Shown here piece after piece: positions 18,208-26,574 of a DNA stretch of 64,000 nt. Location: the NCBI RefSeq assembly GCF_017309955.1, contig NZ_CP021247.1, positions 1,513,001 through 1,577,000 of the forward strand, in the 5' to 3' direction. The DNA is from Novosphingobium sp. KA1 (GTDB lineage: Bacteria; Pseudomonadota; Alphaproteobacteria; Sphingomonadales; Sphingomonadaceae). A program made the translations under genes and the position numbers. The notes under the pieces were generated by a model that saw nothing but the letters and a program-made list of their open reading frames with translations, had not been told where the DNA came from and made no database searches. Within the stretch, counting starts at the first letter, position 1; every line of letters begins with the position of its first letter.

Positions 18208-19347
18208 TCAGAACGGCTCGTTCAGGCGGGCCAGTGCGGTTTCCAGCAGCGCCGCGTGCTCCTGCGGCGGGCGATGCTCCATCTGCAGGCGGCCGATGCC
18301 GATGCTGCTCTCGATGATGAAGCGGCAGCGGTCGAAGCGGCGCTCTTCATAGGCGGCGAGGGCCTTGCCCACGGTGTCGGCAGCGGCGAGTTCCTCCGCC
18401 AGCACGATGGCGCTTTCGACCGCCATGCCCGCGCCCGAGGCGAGGTGCGGGGTCGTCGCATGGACGGCATCGCCCAGCAGCACCACCCGCCCGCTCGACC
18501 ACGGACGCGGCTGCAAGGCGGCGGCGAGCGGACGGTAGTTGATCCAGTCCTCGCGCGTCATATTGTCGCGAATCCAGCCGGCATTGCCGCCGAACGGGGC
18601 GAGCAGTTCCTTGAGGGTGGTGAAGAGTTCCTCTTCGTCCATGAAGCGCTCGCGCTCCTCGTGGGCGGTCAGCATCCACATATAGACGTTGTCGGGACTG
18701 CATGCGGTGATCCCGCAGGGGGTATCGGTCCCGAGGAAGAATTCGCTTTCGCTGAGGCCGGGCGGTTTGCGGATCGAGATCCGCCAGCAGCCCTGTCCGG
18801 TCGGCTGGGCGGGGGCCATGTGCGGGAAGGCCAGTTCGCGCACGGCGGAAAAGACGCTGTCGGCGCCGATCACCAGATCGTAGCGGCCGGTGGAACCATC
18901 GGAAAAGGTTGCGTCGACACCCTGATCGTCGCTCTCGAGTGCGGTTACGGTCACGCCGAGGCGCACCGGGATGTCCAGCGCCTTCACGCGGGTCTGCATG
19001 ATCCGGTGCAGCACCGGGCGCATGATGCCGCCGGTGGCCGGCAGGCCTTCCTCGATCACCGGTTCGTCCAGCACCTGCATCAGCGTGCCGTCGTAGCGAT
19101 AGAGCCGCGTCTTGGTGGTGATCGCGCCGGCCTGCTTGATCTCGTCCAGCAGGCCGAGCCGCCGATAGGCGCGCAAGGTCGGCCCCGTGATGGTTATGCC
19201 GGCGCCGTAGACCCGCCAATCCGGGTCGAGGTCGATCAGGTCCACCCTGACGCCGCGCTCCGCAAGGCTGATGGCCGTCGCCATGCCGCCGATCCCTCCG
19301 CCCACGACAAGTGCCGTGGCGATGCTGCTGATGCTCTCCCGTGTCAT
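18208..19347 (-). CDS. FAD-dependent monooxygenase (salicylate hydroxylase-like)
   Basis: A 379-residue group A flavoprotein monooxygenase. The FAD-binding GGGIGGMATAISLAERG is at about residues 16-32, a DG-type motif region (YDLVIGADSVFSAVRE) lies in the middle and the second FAD motif GRVVLLGDAVHATTPHLASGAGMAVE near the C-terminal third. Such enzymes hydroxylate aromatic acids or related compounds with NAD(P)H and oxygen. It is divergent from the TonB receptor gene across 137 bp, which suggests shared control. The substrate is unknown. Confidence 0.92.
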   Translation of the reverse strand: MTRESISSIATALVVGGGIGGMATAISLAERGVRVDLIDLDPDWRVYGAGITITGPTLRAYRRLGLLDEIKQAGAITTKTRLYRYDGTLMQVLDEPVIEEGLPATGGIMRPVLHRIMQTRVKALDIPVRLGVTVTALESDDQGVDATFSDGSTGRYDLVIGADSVFSAVRELAFPHMAPAQPTGQGCWRISIRKPPGLSESEFFLGTDTPCGITACSPDNVYMWMLTAHEERERFMDEEELFTTLKELLAPFGGNAGWIRDNMTREDWINYRPLAAALQPRPWSSGRVVLLGDAVHATTPHLASGAGMAVESAIVLAEELAAADTVGKALAAYEERRFDRCRFIIESSIGIGRLQMEHRPPQEHAALLETALARLNEPF

Positions 19348-19484
19348 GCATCGAGGACTAGCGAGGCGGCGGCTTCAGACAAATCCGAACTGTGGATGCG
19401 TGCCTATCGATACAATCGGTGTGACGCCGGAGCGCGGCTTGGTTAGCCCGATGCCAAGAACACAGCATATTTGGGAGGATCATC

Positions 19485-21935
19485 GTGCGCAAAGGGCTTC
19501 TGGAATCCGTCTGCCTGTCTGCCATTGTCCTGGCGGCACCGGCCATGGCGCAGGATAGCGCGACAGCGCCGCAGGCCAGCACCGACAATGGCGGCATCGG
19601 CGACATCATCGTCACCGCCCAGCGCCGCTCGGAATCGATGCAGCGCGCGGGCATCGCCATCGACGCGGTGGGTGGAGACGATCTCATCCAGTCGGGCGTC
19701 ACCCAGGCCGATGCGCTGAACAAGGTCGTTCCCGCGCTCACCGTCACCAATGGCGGCGGCTCGAACACCTCGATCTTCCTGCGCGGCGTCGGCAACGTCA
19801 CCAACTCCAGCTACAACGATCCGGCCGTGACGCCGAGCTACGACGGCGTCGTGCTGGGGCGCGCGGCGGGCGCGTTCGGGGCGGCGTTCTATGACCTGGC
19901 CCGCGTCGAAGTGCTGAAGGGGCCGCAGGGCATTCTCTATGGCCGCAATGCCACCGGCGGCGCGGTCAACATCATTCCCAACCGCCCGCAATTGGGCCAG
20001 AACAAGGGCGGCTTCACGCTCTCGGCCGGCAATTACGACGCGGTGAGCGTCGAGGGCTATGCCAACCTCGCCATCGGTGAGAACGCCGCGCTGCGTGTTG
20101 CCGGCACCCGCCAGTATCATGACGGCTACAACAAGGACGGCAGCGACGATCTCGACCGTACGGGCGTTCGTGCGCAATTGCTGTGGGAGCCGACCGACAC
20201 CTTGAGCGTGCGCGTGGGCGGCGACTACACCCACGTCGGCGGTGTCGGCGCGGGGGGCAGCTATATCGGCTCGTTCACGCCGGGGGCATCGGGCTTCACC
20301 TTCACGGCATCGGGTCTCGGCAAGTCGGAGGGCTTCAACACCGATGCCGCCAATGCCTTCCGCCAGACCTCGCTGGGCGCGCCGGGCTTCGGTTTCCTCG
20401 ATGCGATGAATCGCCAGCAGATGACCGACAACACCTATTGGGGCGCCAATGCCGAGATCACGCTCGATACCGGCATCGGCACGCTGACGGTGCTGCCCGC
20501 CTATCGCAAGGCCGATGCCACCAGCTTCTTCTACGGCCCGGCGTTCAACACCGCCTACACCGACGAGCATGACCGTCAGGCCAGCCTCGAAACCCGTCTG
20601 GCGGGCAAAGTGGGCATGTTCGAGTACGTGGTCGGCGGCTTCTATTTCAACGAGAAGATCCAGAACACCGGCGAGTACAACCAGGAATTCGTGCTGCCGA
20701 TCCAGCACTATACCCACAAGACCGAATCGTACGCGGCCTTCGGCCAGCTGACCGCGCACCTGACCGACGCGTTCCGCCTGATCGGCGGTCTGCGTTATAC
20801 CCATGACCACAAGTCGATCGACGGCATCATCAACAACTTCATCGTCTATTGCGGCGGCCTGCCGCCGACGACGCCGCCGGCCTCGTTCGCGGCGGGCTGC
20901 GCCAATCCGGGTGCGCTGCCGCACTTCCCGAACTTCACCTCCACCGGCGACACGGTGAACTGGCTGATCGCCAATGGCTTCATCGATGCCAGCAGCACCG
21001 ACGAGCCCAACGGCCAGTTCTACAACCTGACCAACGGTGTCGGCATCATCCAGAAGACGTATTACCCGGTGGTCGAATCGGGCAGCTACAGCCGGGTGAC
21101 CTGGAAGGCGGGCGCCGAGTACGACGTGGCCCCGGATTCGCTGCTCTATGCCACGGTCGAGAGCGGCTACCGCGCGGGCGGTTTCCAGCTTTCCGAGGGC
21201 AATCCCAGCTACAAGCCGGAATTCATCACCGCCTACACGATCGGATCGAAGAACCGCTTCTTCAACAACAAGATCCAGCTCAACGTCGAGGCGTTCTACT
21301 GGAAGTACAAGGACCAGCAGATCAACTACTTCACGGTCTCGCCGGACTCGGTGCTGATCAACACGATCGACAATGCGGGCAAGGCCGACATCAAGGGCTT
21401 CGACGTCGATTTCATGGCCAAGCCCATGCACAACACCACGCTTTCGGCCAAGGTCCAGTACCTTGATACCGAGTACAAGCAGCTGACGCTCACCACCGCC
21501 TCGCCGCGCAACAACATCAACTGCCCGTCGAGCGCCACCGGCGACACCCTGACCGACGGCACCGCGATCCTCGCGTTCGACTGTTCGGGCCGTCCGCTGC
21601 TCTATTCGCCGAAATGGACGGTGAATCTGGGCGTCGAGCAGATCGTGCCGCTCGGCGACAGCTACGAACTGGTTGCCGGGGTCAACACCTCGTGGCGCTC
21701 CTCGCAGTATGGCGCATTCGAGTATCTCGATTTCGAGAAGATCCGTTCGTACTGGCTGACCGACGCCAACCTGGCGCTGCGCCTGTCCGATGGCGGCCTT
21801 TCCATCGGTGCCTTTGTCCAGAACATCGAGAACAAGCGCCGGATCGCGACACCGCAATCCTCGCCGATCGGCTTTGCAGTGGCACGCTATACCGCGCCGC
21901 GCACCTACGGCCTGCGTCTCTCGGCGGAATTCTGA
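19485..21935 (+). CDS. TonB-dependent outer membrane receptor
   Basis: An 816-residue outer membrane importer. It has a signal peptide (residues 1-22, ending AMA), a TonB-box-like segment (DIIVTAQRR) and a plug domain with IFLRGVGNV and VEVLKGPQGILYGRNATGGAVNI. The beta barrel ends in the terminal aromatic residue of LSAEF. GTG 19485 is 7 bases after GGGAGGA. The sulfatase gene starts 4 bp after its stop, so the two are one transcript. It probably imports a sulfated or bulky organic substrate rather than a siderophore; this is an inference from the neighbours. Confidence 0.95.
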   Translation: MRKGLLESVCLSAIVLAAPAMAQDSATAPQASTDNGGIGDIIVTAQRRSESMQRAGIAIDAVGGDDLIQSGVTQADALNKVVPALTVTNGGGSNTSIFLRGVGNVTNSSYNDPAVTPSYDGVVLGRAAGAFGAAFYDLARVEVLKGPQGILYGRNATGGAVNIIPNRPQLGQNKGGFTLSAGNYDAVSVEGYANLAIGENAALRVAGTRQYHDGYNKDGSDDLDRTGVRAQLLWEPTDTLSVRVGGDYTHVGGVGAGGSYIGSFTPGASGFTFTASGLGKSEGFNTDAANAFRQTSLGAPGFGFLDAMNRQQMTDNTYWGANAEITLDTGIGTLTVLPAYRKADATSFFYGPAFNTAYTDEHDRQASLETRLAGKVGMFEYVVGGFYFNEKIQNTGEYNQEFVLPIQHYTHKTESYAAFGQLTAHLTDAFRLIGGLRYTHDHKSIDGIINNFIVYCGGLPPTTPPASFAAGCANPGALPHFPNFTSTGDTVNWLIANGFIDASSTDEPNGQFYNLTNGVGIIQKTYYPVVESGSYSRVTWKAGAEYDVAPDSLLYATVESGYRAGGFQLSEGNPSYKPEFITAYTIGSKNRFFNNKIQLNVEAFYWKYKDQQINYFTVSPDSVLINTIDNAGKADIKGFDVDFMAKPMHNTTLSAKVQYLDTEYKQLTLTTASPRNNINCPSSATGDTLTDGTAILAFDCSGRPLLYSPKWTVNLGVEQIVPLGDSYELVAGVNTSWRSSQYGAFEYLDFEKIRSYWLTDANLALRLSDGGLSIGAFVQNIENKRRIATPQSSPIGFAVARYTAPRTYGLRLSAEF

Positions 21936-21939
21936 GGGC

Positions 21940-23352
21940 ATGGAGGCATTCTCTGACCGCCGCAGGGTGCTGGCGTGGCTGGGCGCGACGAGTGCACTCG
22001 TCGCGCTTGCAGGGCCGGGCAGGGCGCTGGCCCGCCCGGCCCCGCCTCCCCCTCCAAACCGGCCAAACATCGTCTACATCATGGCCGACGACCTCGGCTA
22101 TGCGGACCTTTCCGCCACCGGCTCGCACGCGATCCGCACGCCCGCGATCGACAGCCTCGGCCGTGACGGCGTGCGGCTGACGCAGGGCTATGCCAGCACG
22201 CCGATCTGCTCGCCCACGCGCACGGCGCTGCTGACCGGCTGCTATGCTCAGCGCTTTGCCATCGGTATCGAGGAACCGCTCGGCCCCGGCGCGCCGCCGC
22301 ATATCGGCGTGCCGCTGGACCGGCCGACCATCGCCTCGGTCCTGCGCGATCGGGGGTATCACACCAAGCTGATCGGCAAGTGGCATCTGGGCGAACCGCC
22401 CGAACATGGCCCGCTCCAGCACGGATACGACGAGTTCCTTGGCGTGGTCGAAGGCGCGGCGGACTATTTCCGGCATCACATGGTGATGGGCGGCAAGGAC
22501 CAGGGCATCGGCCTCGCGCAGGACAACGCGCCCCAGCAGCGCGACGGCTATCTCACCGACCTGTTCGGGGACGAGGCGGTTCGCACCATCGAGGGCGCGG
22601 GCGACAGGCCGTTCTTTCTCTCGCTCCACTTCAACGCCCCGCACTGGCCCTGGGAAGGGCGCGAGGATGCGGCGGCGGCCAAAGCCCTCCCCAATTCCTT
22701 CCACTACGAAGGCGGCAACCTCGCCAAGTACAAGGAAATGGTGGAGGCGATGGACCAGAACGTCGCCAAGGTGCTCGCCGCGCTGGAACGCACCGGCAAG
22801 GCGCAGAACACCATCGTTGTCTTCACCAGCGACAACGGCGGCGAGCGGTTCTCGGAGACATGGCCCTTCATCGGCCACAAGGGCGAAGTGCTGGAAGGCG
22901 GCATCCGCGTGCCGATCCTGATGCGCTGGCCGGGGCATATCGCGCCGGGCACGCTGTCCGATCAGGTCATGGCCTCGATGGATTTCCTGCCGACGTTGCT
23001 GACGATGGCGGGCGGCAATGTCGCCGGGGCGGGCTCGTTCGATGGCGTCGATTTCTCGGCGCAACTGACCGGCAAGGCCGCGCCGGTTCCGCGCACCCTG
23101 TTCTGGCGCTTCAAGGCCAACGAGCAGGCGGCAGTGCGGCAGGGTGACTGGAAATACGTGAAGATCGGCGGGAAGGAGCATCTCTACAACCTCGCCGAAG
23201 ACGAGCACGAACGGGCCGAGCGCGCCGCCGCGCAGCCCGCAAAGCTGGCCGAACTGAAGGCCCTGTGGGACGGCTGGAACGCCCGGATGCTGCCGTACCG
23301 CGTCGATGGATACTCCGAAGACGTGCGCAAGGCCTACTCTGACCGATATTAG
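21940..23352 (+). CDS. Exported sulfatase (formylglycine type)
   Basis: Sulfatases hydrolyse sulfate esters using a Cys converted to formylglycine. The protein has 470 residues: an N-terminal export signal (RRRVLAWLGATSALVALAG ending near ALA), the metal-binding start NIVYIMADDLGYADL and the signature CSPTRTALLTG with the modifiable Cys at residue 90. KLIGKWHLG and TSDNGG follow. ATG 21940 is 4 bp after the TonB receptor stop. Its TAG stop codon is the first three bases of the 268-bp element that follows. A maturation enzyme is not seen in the window. Confidence 0.94.
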   Translation: MEAFSDRRRVLAWLGATSALVALAGPGRALARPAPPPPPNRPNIVYIMADDLGYADLSATGSHAIRTPAIDSLGRDGVRLTQGYASTPICSPTRTALLTGCYAQRFAIGIEEPLGPGAPPHIGVPLDRPTIASVLRDRGYHTKLIGKWHLGEPPEHGPLQHGYDEFLGVVEGAADYFRHHMVMGGKDQGIGLAQDNAPQQRDGYLTDLFGDEAVRTIEGAGDRPFFLSLHFNAPHWPWEGREDAAAAKALPNSFHYEGGNLAKYKEMVEAMDQNVAKVLAALERTGKAQNTIVVFTSDNGGERFSETWPFIGHKGEVLEGGIRVPILMRWPGHIAPGTLSDQVMASMDFLPTLLTMAGGNVAGAGSFDGVDFSAQLTGKAAPVPRTLFWRFKANEQAAVRQGDWKYVKIGGKEHLYNLAEDEHERAERAAAQPAKLAELKALWDGWNARMLPYRVDGYSEDVRKAYSDRY

Positions 23353-23617
23353 GTCGTAAACGCATAAACGGCACCATCGAGGTTTGAGGCAAAATGGCTC
23401 AGCGGCAGGAGGGAAGGCGCTGGAATATGTCGATATTTCAAGACTTCCCGACGCAGCGCTGGGCCATTTTGGGTAAACCCCGAAGGGGCGCCCAAATGGC
23501 TTCCATCTCGAACCGAAGCGGCCTTGGACGGGCAACCAGCCCGCCCGGCGGCACCTTCGGCCCGAGCTGTTCGCCATTTGGGCGCCTCGATGGTGCCGTT
23601 TATGCGTTTACGACCTA
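23350..23617 (+). mobile_element. 268-bp structured inverted-repeat element, copy A
   Basis: The terminal inverted repeats are 33 bp and perfect (23350-23382 and 23585-23617), beginning TAGGTCGTAAACGC. Inside are two further stem-loops: AAAATGGCTCAGCG pairs with CGCTGGGCCATTTT, and GCGCCCAAATGGC pairs with GCCATTTGGGCGC. The first loop contains GGAATATGTCGATATTTC. Ends reading TA...TA suggest insertion at a TA dinucleotide. It is about 91 percent identical, without any gap, to the copy at 42812-43079 on the other strand. No transposase is encoded, so it would be non-autonomous. It sits between the sulfatase and the epimerase, whose ribosome binding site begins right after its end. Confidence 0.85.
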
Positions 23618-23628
23618 GGGAGATCGAT

Positions 23629-24549
23629 GTGAAAGTGCTCGTGACCGGAGCCGGCGGTTTTGTCGGCCGGCAACTCGTCCATGGCTTGCTCGATGCCGGA
23701 CATGAAGTCGTCGGGATTGACAGCCATGGCGGCGGCATTCCTGAGGGCGCCCGCGCGGTCGAGGGTGATCTCGGCGCCGCCTCGGTCCGGGCCGAGGCGC
23801 TGGGCGATGGCTGCGATGCGCTGGTCCATCTCGCCACCGTTCCGGGCGGCGCGGCGGAGGCCGATCCGGTGGCCTCGCGCCGGATCAACGTGGATGCGAT
23901 GTACGACCTGCTGCTGGAGGCGAGTGCGCTCACGCCGGGCCTGCGCGTGGCTTATGCCAGCTCCATCGCGGTCTACGGCGATCCGCTGCCCGCCGAAGTG
24001 GACGATGCCACGCCGCTTTCGCCGAAAATGATCTACGGCGGGCACAAGGCGATGATGGAACATGCCGTGGCCCTATTCTCCAATCGCGGGGTGATCGACG
24101 GGGTGACGGTGCGCCTGCCCGGCATTCTCGCGCGCCCCAAGGGGCCTTCGGGCATGAAGTCCGCCTTCATGTCGAACCTGTTCCATGCGCTGAAGGCGGG
24201 CGAGGCATTCACGTGTCCCGTCTCGGCTGCGGGCACGATCTGGGCGGAATCGCTGGAATGCGTGGCCCGCAACTTCATCCATGCCCTGGGGCTCGATACC
24301 GCGCTGCTGCCGCCGACCCGCGCGGTGACGCTGCCAGCCTTGCGCGTGACGATGGGCGATCTGGCCGCGGAGATCGCGCGGCAGTGCGGCGTCTCGCCCG
24401 ATCTGGTCCGCTACGAGCCCGATGCCGCACTGGAGGCGGCGTTTGCCGCGCAGCCGCCGCTCTCCACTCCGGCGGCGGAAAAGGCGGGTTTTGCGCATGA
24501 TGGCGATCTTGCTATGCTCGCCCAAAGCGCCCTGCGAACCCTCTCGTAA
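23629..24549 (+). CDS. NAD-dependent epimerase/dehydratase family protein (D-erythronate dehydrogenase-like)
   Basis: A 306-residue extended SDR. KVLVTGAGGFVGRQLV gives the Rossmann GxxGxxG, and YASSIAVYGD plus MIYGGHKAMMEH give the Ser and YxxxK catalytic residues. The middle part (DGVTVRLPGILARP and PVSAAGTIWAES) resembles D-erythronate dehydrogenases, which act on sugar acids, but the substrate is not certain. GTG 23629 follows GGGAG, 7 bases upstream, and that site starts only one base after the inserted element. The LysR gene follows 20 bp later. Confidence 0.87.
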   Translation: MKVLVTGAGGFVGRQLVHGLLDAGHEVVGIDSHGGGIPEGARAVEGDLGAASVRAEALGDGCDALVHLATVPGGAAEADPVASRRINVDAMYDLLLEASALTPGLRVAYASSIAVYGDPLPAEVDDATPLSPKMIYGGHKAMMEHAVALFSNRGVIDGVTVRLPGILARPKGPSGMKSAFMSNLFHALKAGEAFTCPVSAAGTIWAESLECVARNFIHALGLDTALLPPTRAVTLPALRVTMGDLAAEIARQCGVSPDLVRYEPDAALEAAFAAQPPLSTPAAEKAGFAHDGDLAMLAQSALRTLS

Positions 24550-24569
24550 GGAGCGCGTGGGAGATGGCA

Positions 24570-25574
24570 ATGCGGTTCGGTCGGCTCGATCTCAATCTCT
24601 TGGTGGCCCTCGATGCGCTGCTGACCGAGCGCAGCGTGTCGCTGGCGGCGGACAAGCTGTGCCTCTCGCAATCGGCCACATCCAGCGCGCTGGGACGCCT
24701 GCGCGAATACTTCGGGGACGAGCTGCTGGTGGTGAAGGGCCGCCACATGATCCTCACCGCCCGGGCCGAGGAACTGATCGAACCGGTGCGCGCGGTGCTC
24801 GAGCAGATCCGCTCGACCATCACCGTTGCCCCGCCGTTCGATCCCGCCACCGCGGAACGCCAGATCCGCATCATGGCATCGGACTATTCCACCCAGGTCC
24901 TGCTGGCCGATGCCATCGCCGAGATTTCGAGCGAGGCCCCCGGCATCCGTTTCGAAATCCAGCCGATGCACGAAACCCCGGTCGATGCGCTGGAACGCGG
25001 GTACATCGACCTCCTGCTTACTATCGATTACGCCATCTCCACTGATCACCCCAGCCAGATCCTGTTCGAGGATGACTACGTGGTGCTCGGCTGGGAGGGC
25101 AATCCGGCCTTGCAGGGGCCGATGACACGCGAACTGTACTTCGAACTCGGCCACGTCACCGCGCGTTTCGGCAAAGCGCAGGTACCCGCGTTCGACGACT
25201 GGTTCATGCGCCGCCAGAAGCAGCAGCGCCGGGTGGAAGTGGTGGCGCCCAGCTTCCTGTCGATTGTCGGGCTGGTGATGAACAGCAACCGCATCGCCAC
25301 CGTTCACCGCCGCATGGCCGAGGTTTTTGTGCGCAGCCTGCCGCTGGTCATGCGCGAGATGCCCTTCAGCTTCCCGCCGATCCGCGAGGCGATCCAGTGG
25401 CATATCTCCAACTCTAACGACGCCGGGCTGCGCTGGGTGGTGGAGAAGCTGGAAGCCGTTGCCCAGCGAAGTGGCAGAGCAGGCAATGTCGTGCCCATCG
25501 ATCCCGCCCAGCGCGAGGACAACGAGCGCGAGCGGATCGAATATGCGTTCCGGATGAACAACAAGCCGCTCTAG
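24570..25574 (+). CDS. LysR family transcriptional regulator (NodD/NahR-like)
   Basis: A 334-residue regulator. The start MRFGRLDLNLLVALDALL and the helix-turn-helix SVSLAADKLCLSQSATSSALGRLREYF are typical of the NodD/NahR branch, whose members often respond to aromatic inducers. A LysR ligand-binding domain follows. ATG 24570 is preferred because GGGAG lies 6 bases upstream; ATG 24564 is too close to it. The TAG stop is formed by the first three bases of the next 268-bp element. It probably controls the TonB receptor-sulfatase-epimerase genes upstream or the SDR/FAD operon downstream. Confidence 0.92.
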   Translation: MRFGRLDLNLLVALDALLTERSVSLAADKLCLSQSATSSALGRLREYFGDELLVVKGRHMILTARAEELIEPVRAVLEQIRSTITVAPPFDPATAERQIRIMASDYSTQVLLADAIAEISSEAPGIRFEIQPMHETPVDALERGYIDLLLTIDYAISTDHPSQILFEDDYVVLGWEGNPALQGPMTRELYFELGHVTARFGKAQVPAFDDWFMRRQKQQRRVEVVAPSFLSIVGLVMNSNRIATVHRRMAEVFVRSLPLVMREMPFSFPPIREAIQWHISNSNDAGLRWVVEKLEAVAQRSGRAGNVVPIDPAQREDNERERIEYAFRMNNKPL

Positions 25575-25839
25575 GCGGCGTGGACACATTCCGCATTGCC
25601 ACGGTTGCCCTGCAAGCTGCGCCAGCAAGGCGCGAAGCCGCAGGAAGAGCGGGCCTCTTTCAAGGCGGAGCAACGCTGCTGGCGCAGCTTGCAGGGCAAC
25701 CCCTGCGGGGCTGGAGGCAAAAGCCGTCCCTTCGGCGTCGGCTCGGCTGGAAGTATCGACATACTCCTGCGCCTCACCTTCTTGAATTGACGGCTTTTGT
25801 CTCCAGCCGTGGCAATGCGGAATTTGTCCACGCCGCCTA
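25572..25839 (-). mobile_element. 268-bp structured inverted-repeat element, copy C (diverged subfamily)
   Basis: The terminal repeats (34 bp counting the outer C/G, one mismatch) begin TAGGCGGCGTGGACA and differ from copies A and B, yet the length from TA to TA is again exactly 268 bp. Two internal arms are present: TTGCCCTGCAAGCTGCGCC pairs with its complement at about 25679-25699, and GGCTGGAGGCAAAAGCCGTC pairs near-perfectly with 25790-25808. Read on the minus strand, GGAGTATGTCGATACTTC lies at the same internal position (about 73-90) as GGAATATGTCGATATTTC in copy A. This supports common descent and a conserved fold. It directly follows the LysR gene. Confidence 0.8.
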
Positions 25840-26025
25840 GGCCTGCTGCGTACCCGGCCCCTCAACCCCAAATTCGTCATCCCCGCGAAGGCGGGGATCC
25901 CGCTTATCGTGCGGCATGTGAGAGGTCGCAGAAGGAAGCGGGGCCCCCGCCTTCGCGAGGGCGACGGAGTGATTTGGGTAGAGGTGGATCGAGTGGGGCT
26001 GGCCTGAAGTGTAGCGGATGGCGAG
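25840..26025. other. Intergenic remainder between element C and the HxlR gene
   Basis: With element C this makes about 450 bp without a gene. Apart from the paired palindromes at 25875-25965, I see nothing coding or clearly regulatory. Confidence 0.6.
25875..25965. repeat. Second inverted pair of REP-like palindromes (diverged)
   Basis: The left unit at 25875-25901 (core ATCCCCGC-GAAG-GCGGGGAT) matches the unit at 15773 with paired changes in the stem (ATTCCCGC/GCGGGAAT to ATCCCCGC/GCGGGGAT). The right unit at about 25944-25965 is a degenerate copy in the opposite orientation. Confidence 0.7.
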
Positions 26026-26478
26026 TCAGTCGAACTTGCCATTTCGACCGTGCTCCCGCCCATGCTCGCGATCGTAACGCTCCCGCGCTTCGTGAATCGC
26101 GTCCGAGCGGGTATTGATCCAGTCGATCATCCCGCGCGCCCTGGCGAACAGGTCCTCCCCCAGCCCTGACAGCCGGTAGGCGACTTTGGGCGGCACGTCC
26201 GCGCTGACGCTGCGCAGCACGAAGCCGTCGCGTTCCAGCGCGCGCAGTTTCAGCGTCAGCACCCGCTGCGAAATCGCCTGCTCGGACGATAGCTGCGCGA
26301 CCACGCGCTTGAGGTCGGCATGGCGCATTTCGCCCTCGCCCAGCACCAGCAGGATCAGGGTGGTCCAGCGGTCCCCCAGCATGGCCATGACCGCGCGCGC
26401 GGGCGCCTCCCGCTCGTGGCCATGGCGCGCCATTTCATCGGCCAGGGCGCGCAGCCCCGGCAAGTCCAGCGGTTCCAC
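26026..26478 (-). CDS. HxlR family winged-helix regulator
   Basis: A 150-residue regulator with the HxlR core: AMLGDRWTTLILLVLGEGEMRHADLKRVV, then AISQRVLTLKLRALERDGFVLR, and YRLSGLGEDL at the end of the domain. GTG 26478 is preferred because a GGGGGA lies just upstream and because the upstream ATG would run the gene through the palindromes at 26495-26536. It is divergent from the SDR operon, so it likely represses that operon and itself through those sites. No conserved redox cysteine pair was noted. Confidence 0.88.
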   Translation of the reverse strand: MEPLDLPGLRALADEMARHGHEREAPARAVMAMLGDRWTTLILLVLGEGEMRHADLKRVVAQLSSEQAISQRVLTLKLRALERDGFVLRSVSADVPPKVAYRLSGLGEDLFARARGMIDWINTRSDAIHEARERYDREHGREHGRNGKFD

Positions 26479-26494
26479 GCATCCCCCCGTAATG

Positions 26495-26536
26495 GGCACA
26501 AAAAAGTGCCGTCTTCCATCCATCGGGAGGCACTTT
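26495..26536. promoter_or_regulatory. Candidate HxlR operator in the divergent promoter region
   Basis: GGCAC-AAAAAA-GTGCC (26495-26510) is a perfect palindrome. AAAGTGCC (26503-26510) also forms an inverted repeat with GGCACTTT (26529-26536), 18 bp apart. Three half-sites in the short gap between an HxlR gene and its divergent operon make this the likely binding site. Confidence 0.6.
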
Positions 26537-26574
26537 ATGCCGGGATCAAACAAGGTCAATTCCGGGAGAGTGCG

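Noticed and set aside
19348..19484. Cobalamin riboswitch or Fur box in front of the TonB receptor
   Set aside because: No B12-box or Fur-like palindrome was seen in the 137-bp gap.
23394..23618. A 74-codon open frame in element A, also open in element B (42811-43035, minus strand) with about 80 percent amino acid identity
   Set aside because: Nearly all its differences change the amino acid, several are explained by compensated stem changes, and the frame runs through all stems. The pattern fits conserved structure rather than a protein.
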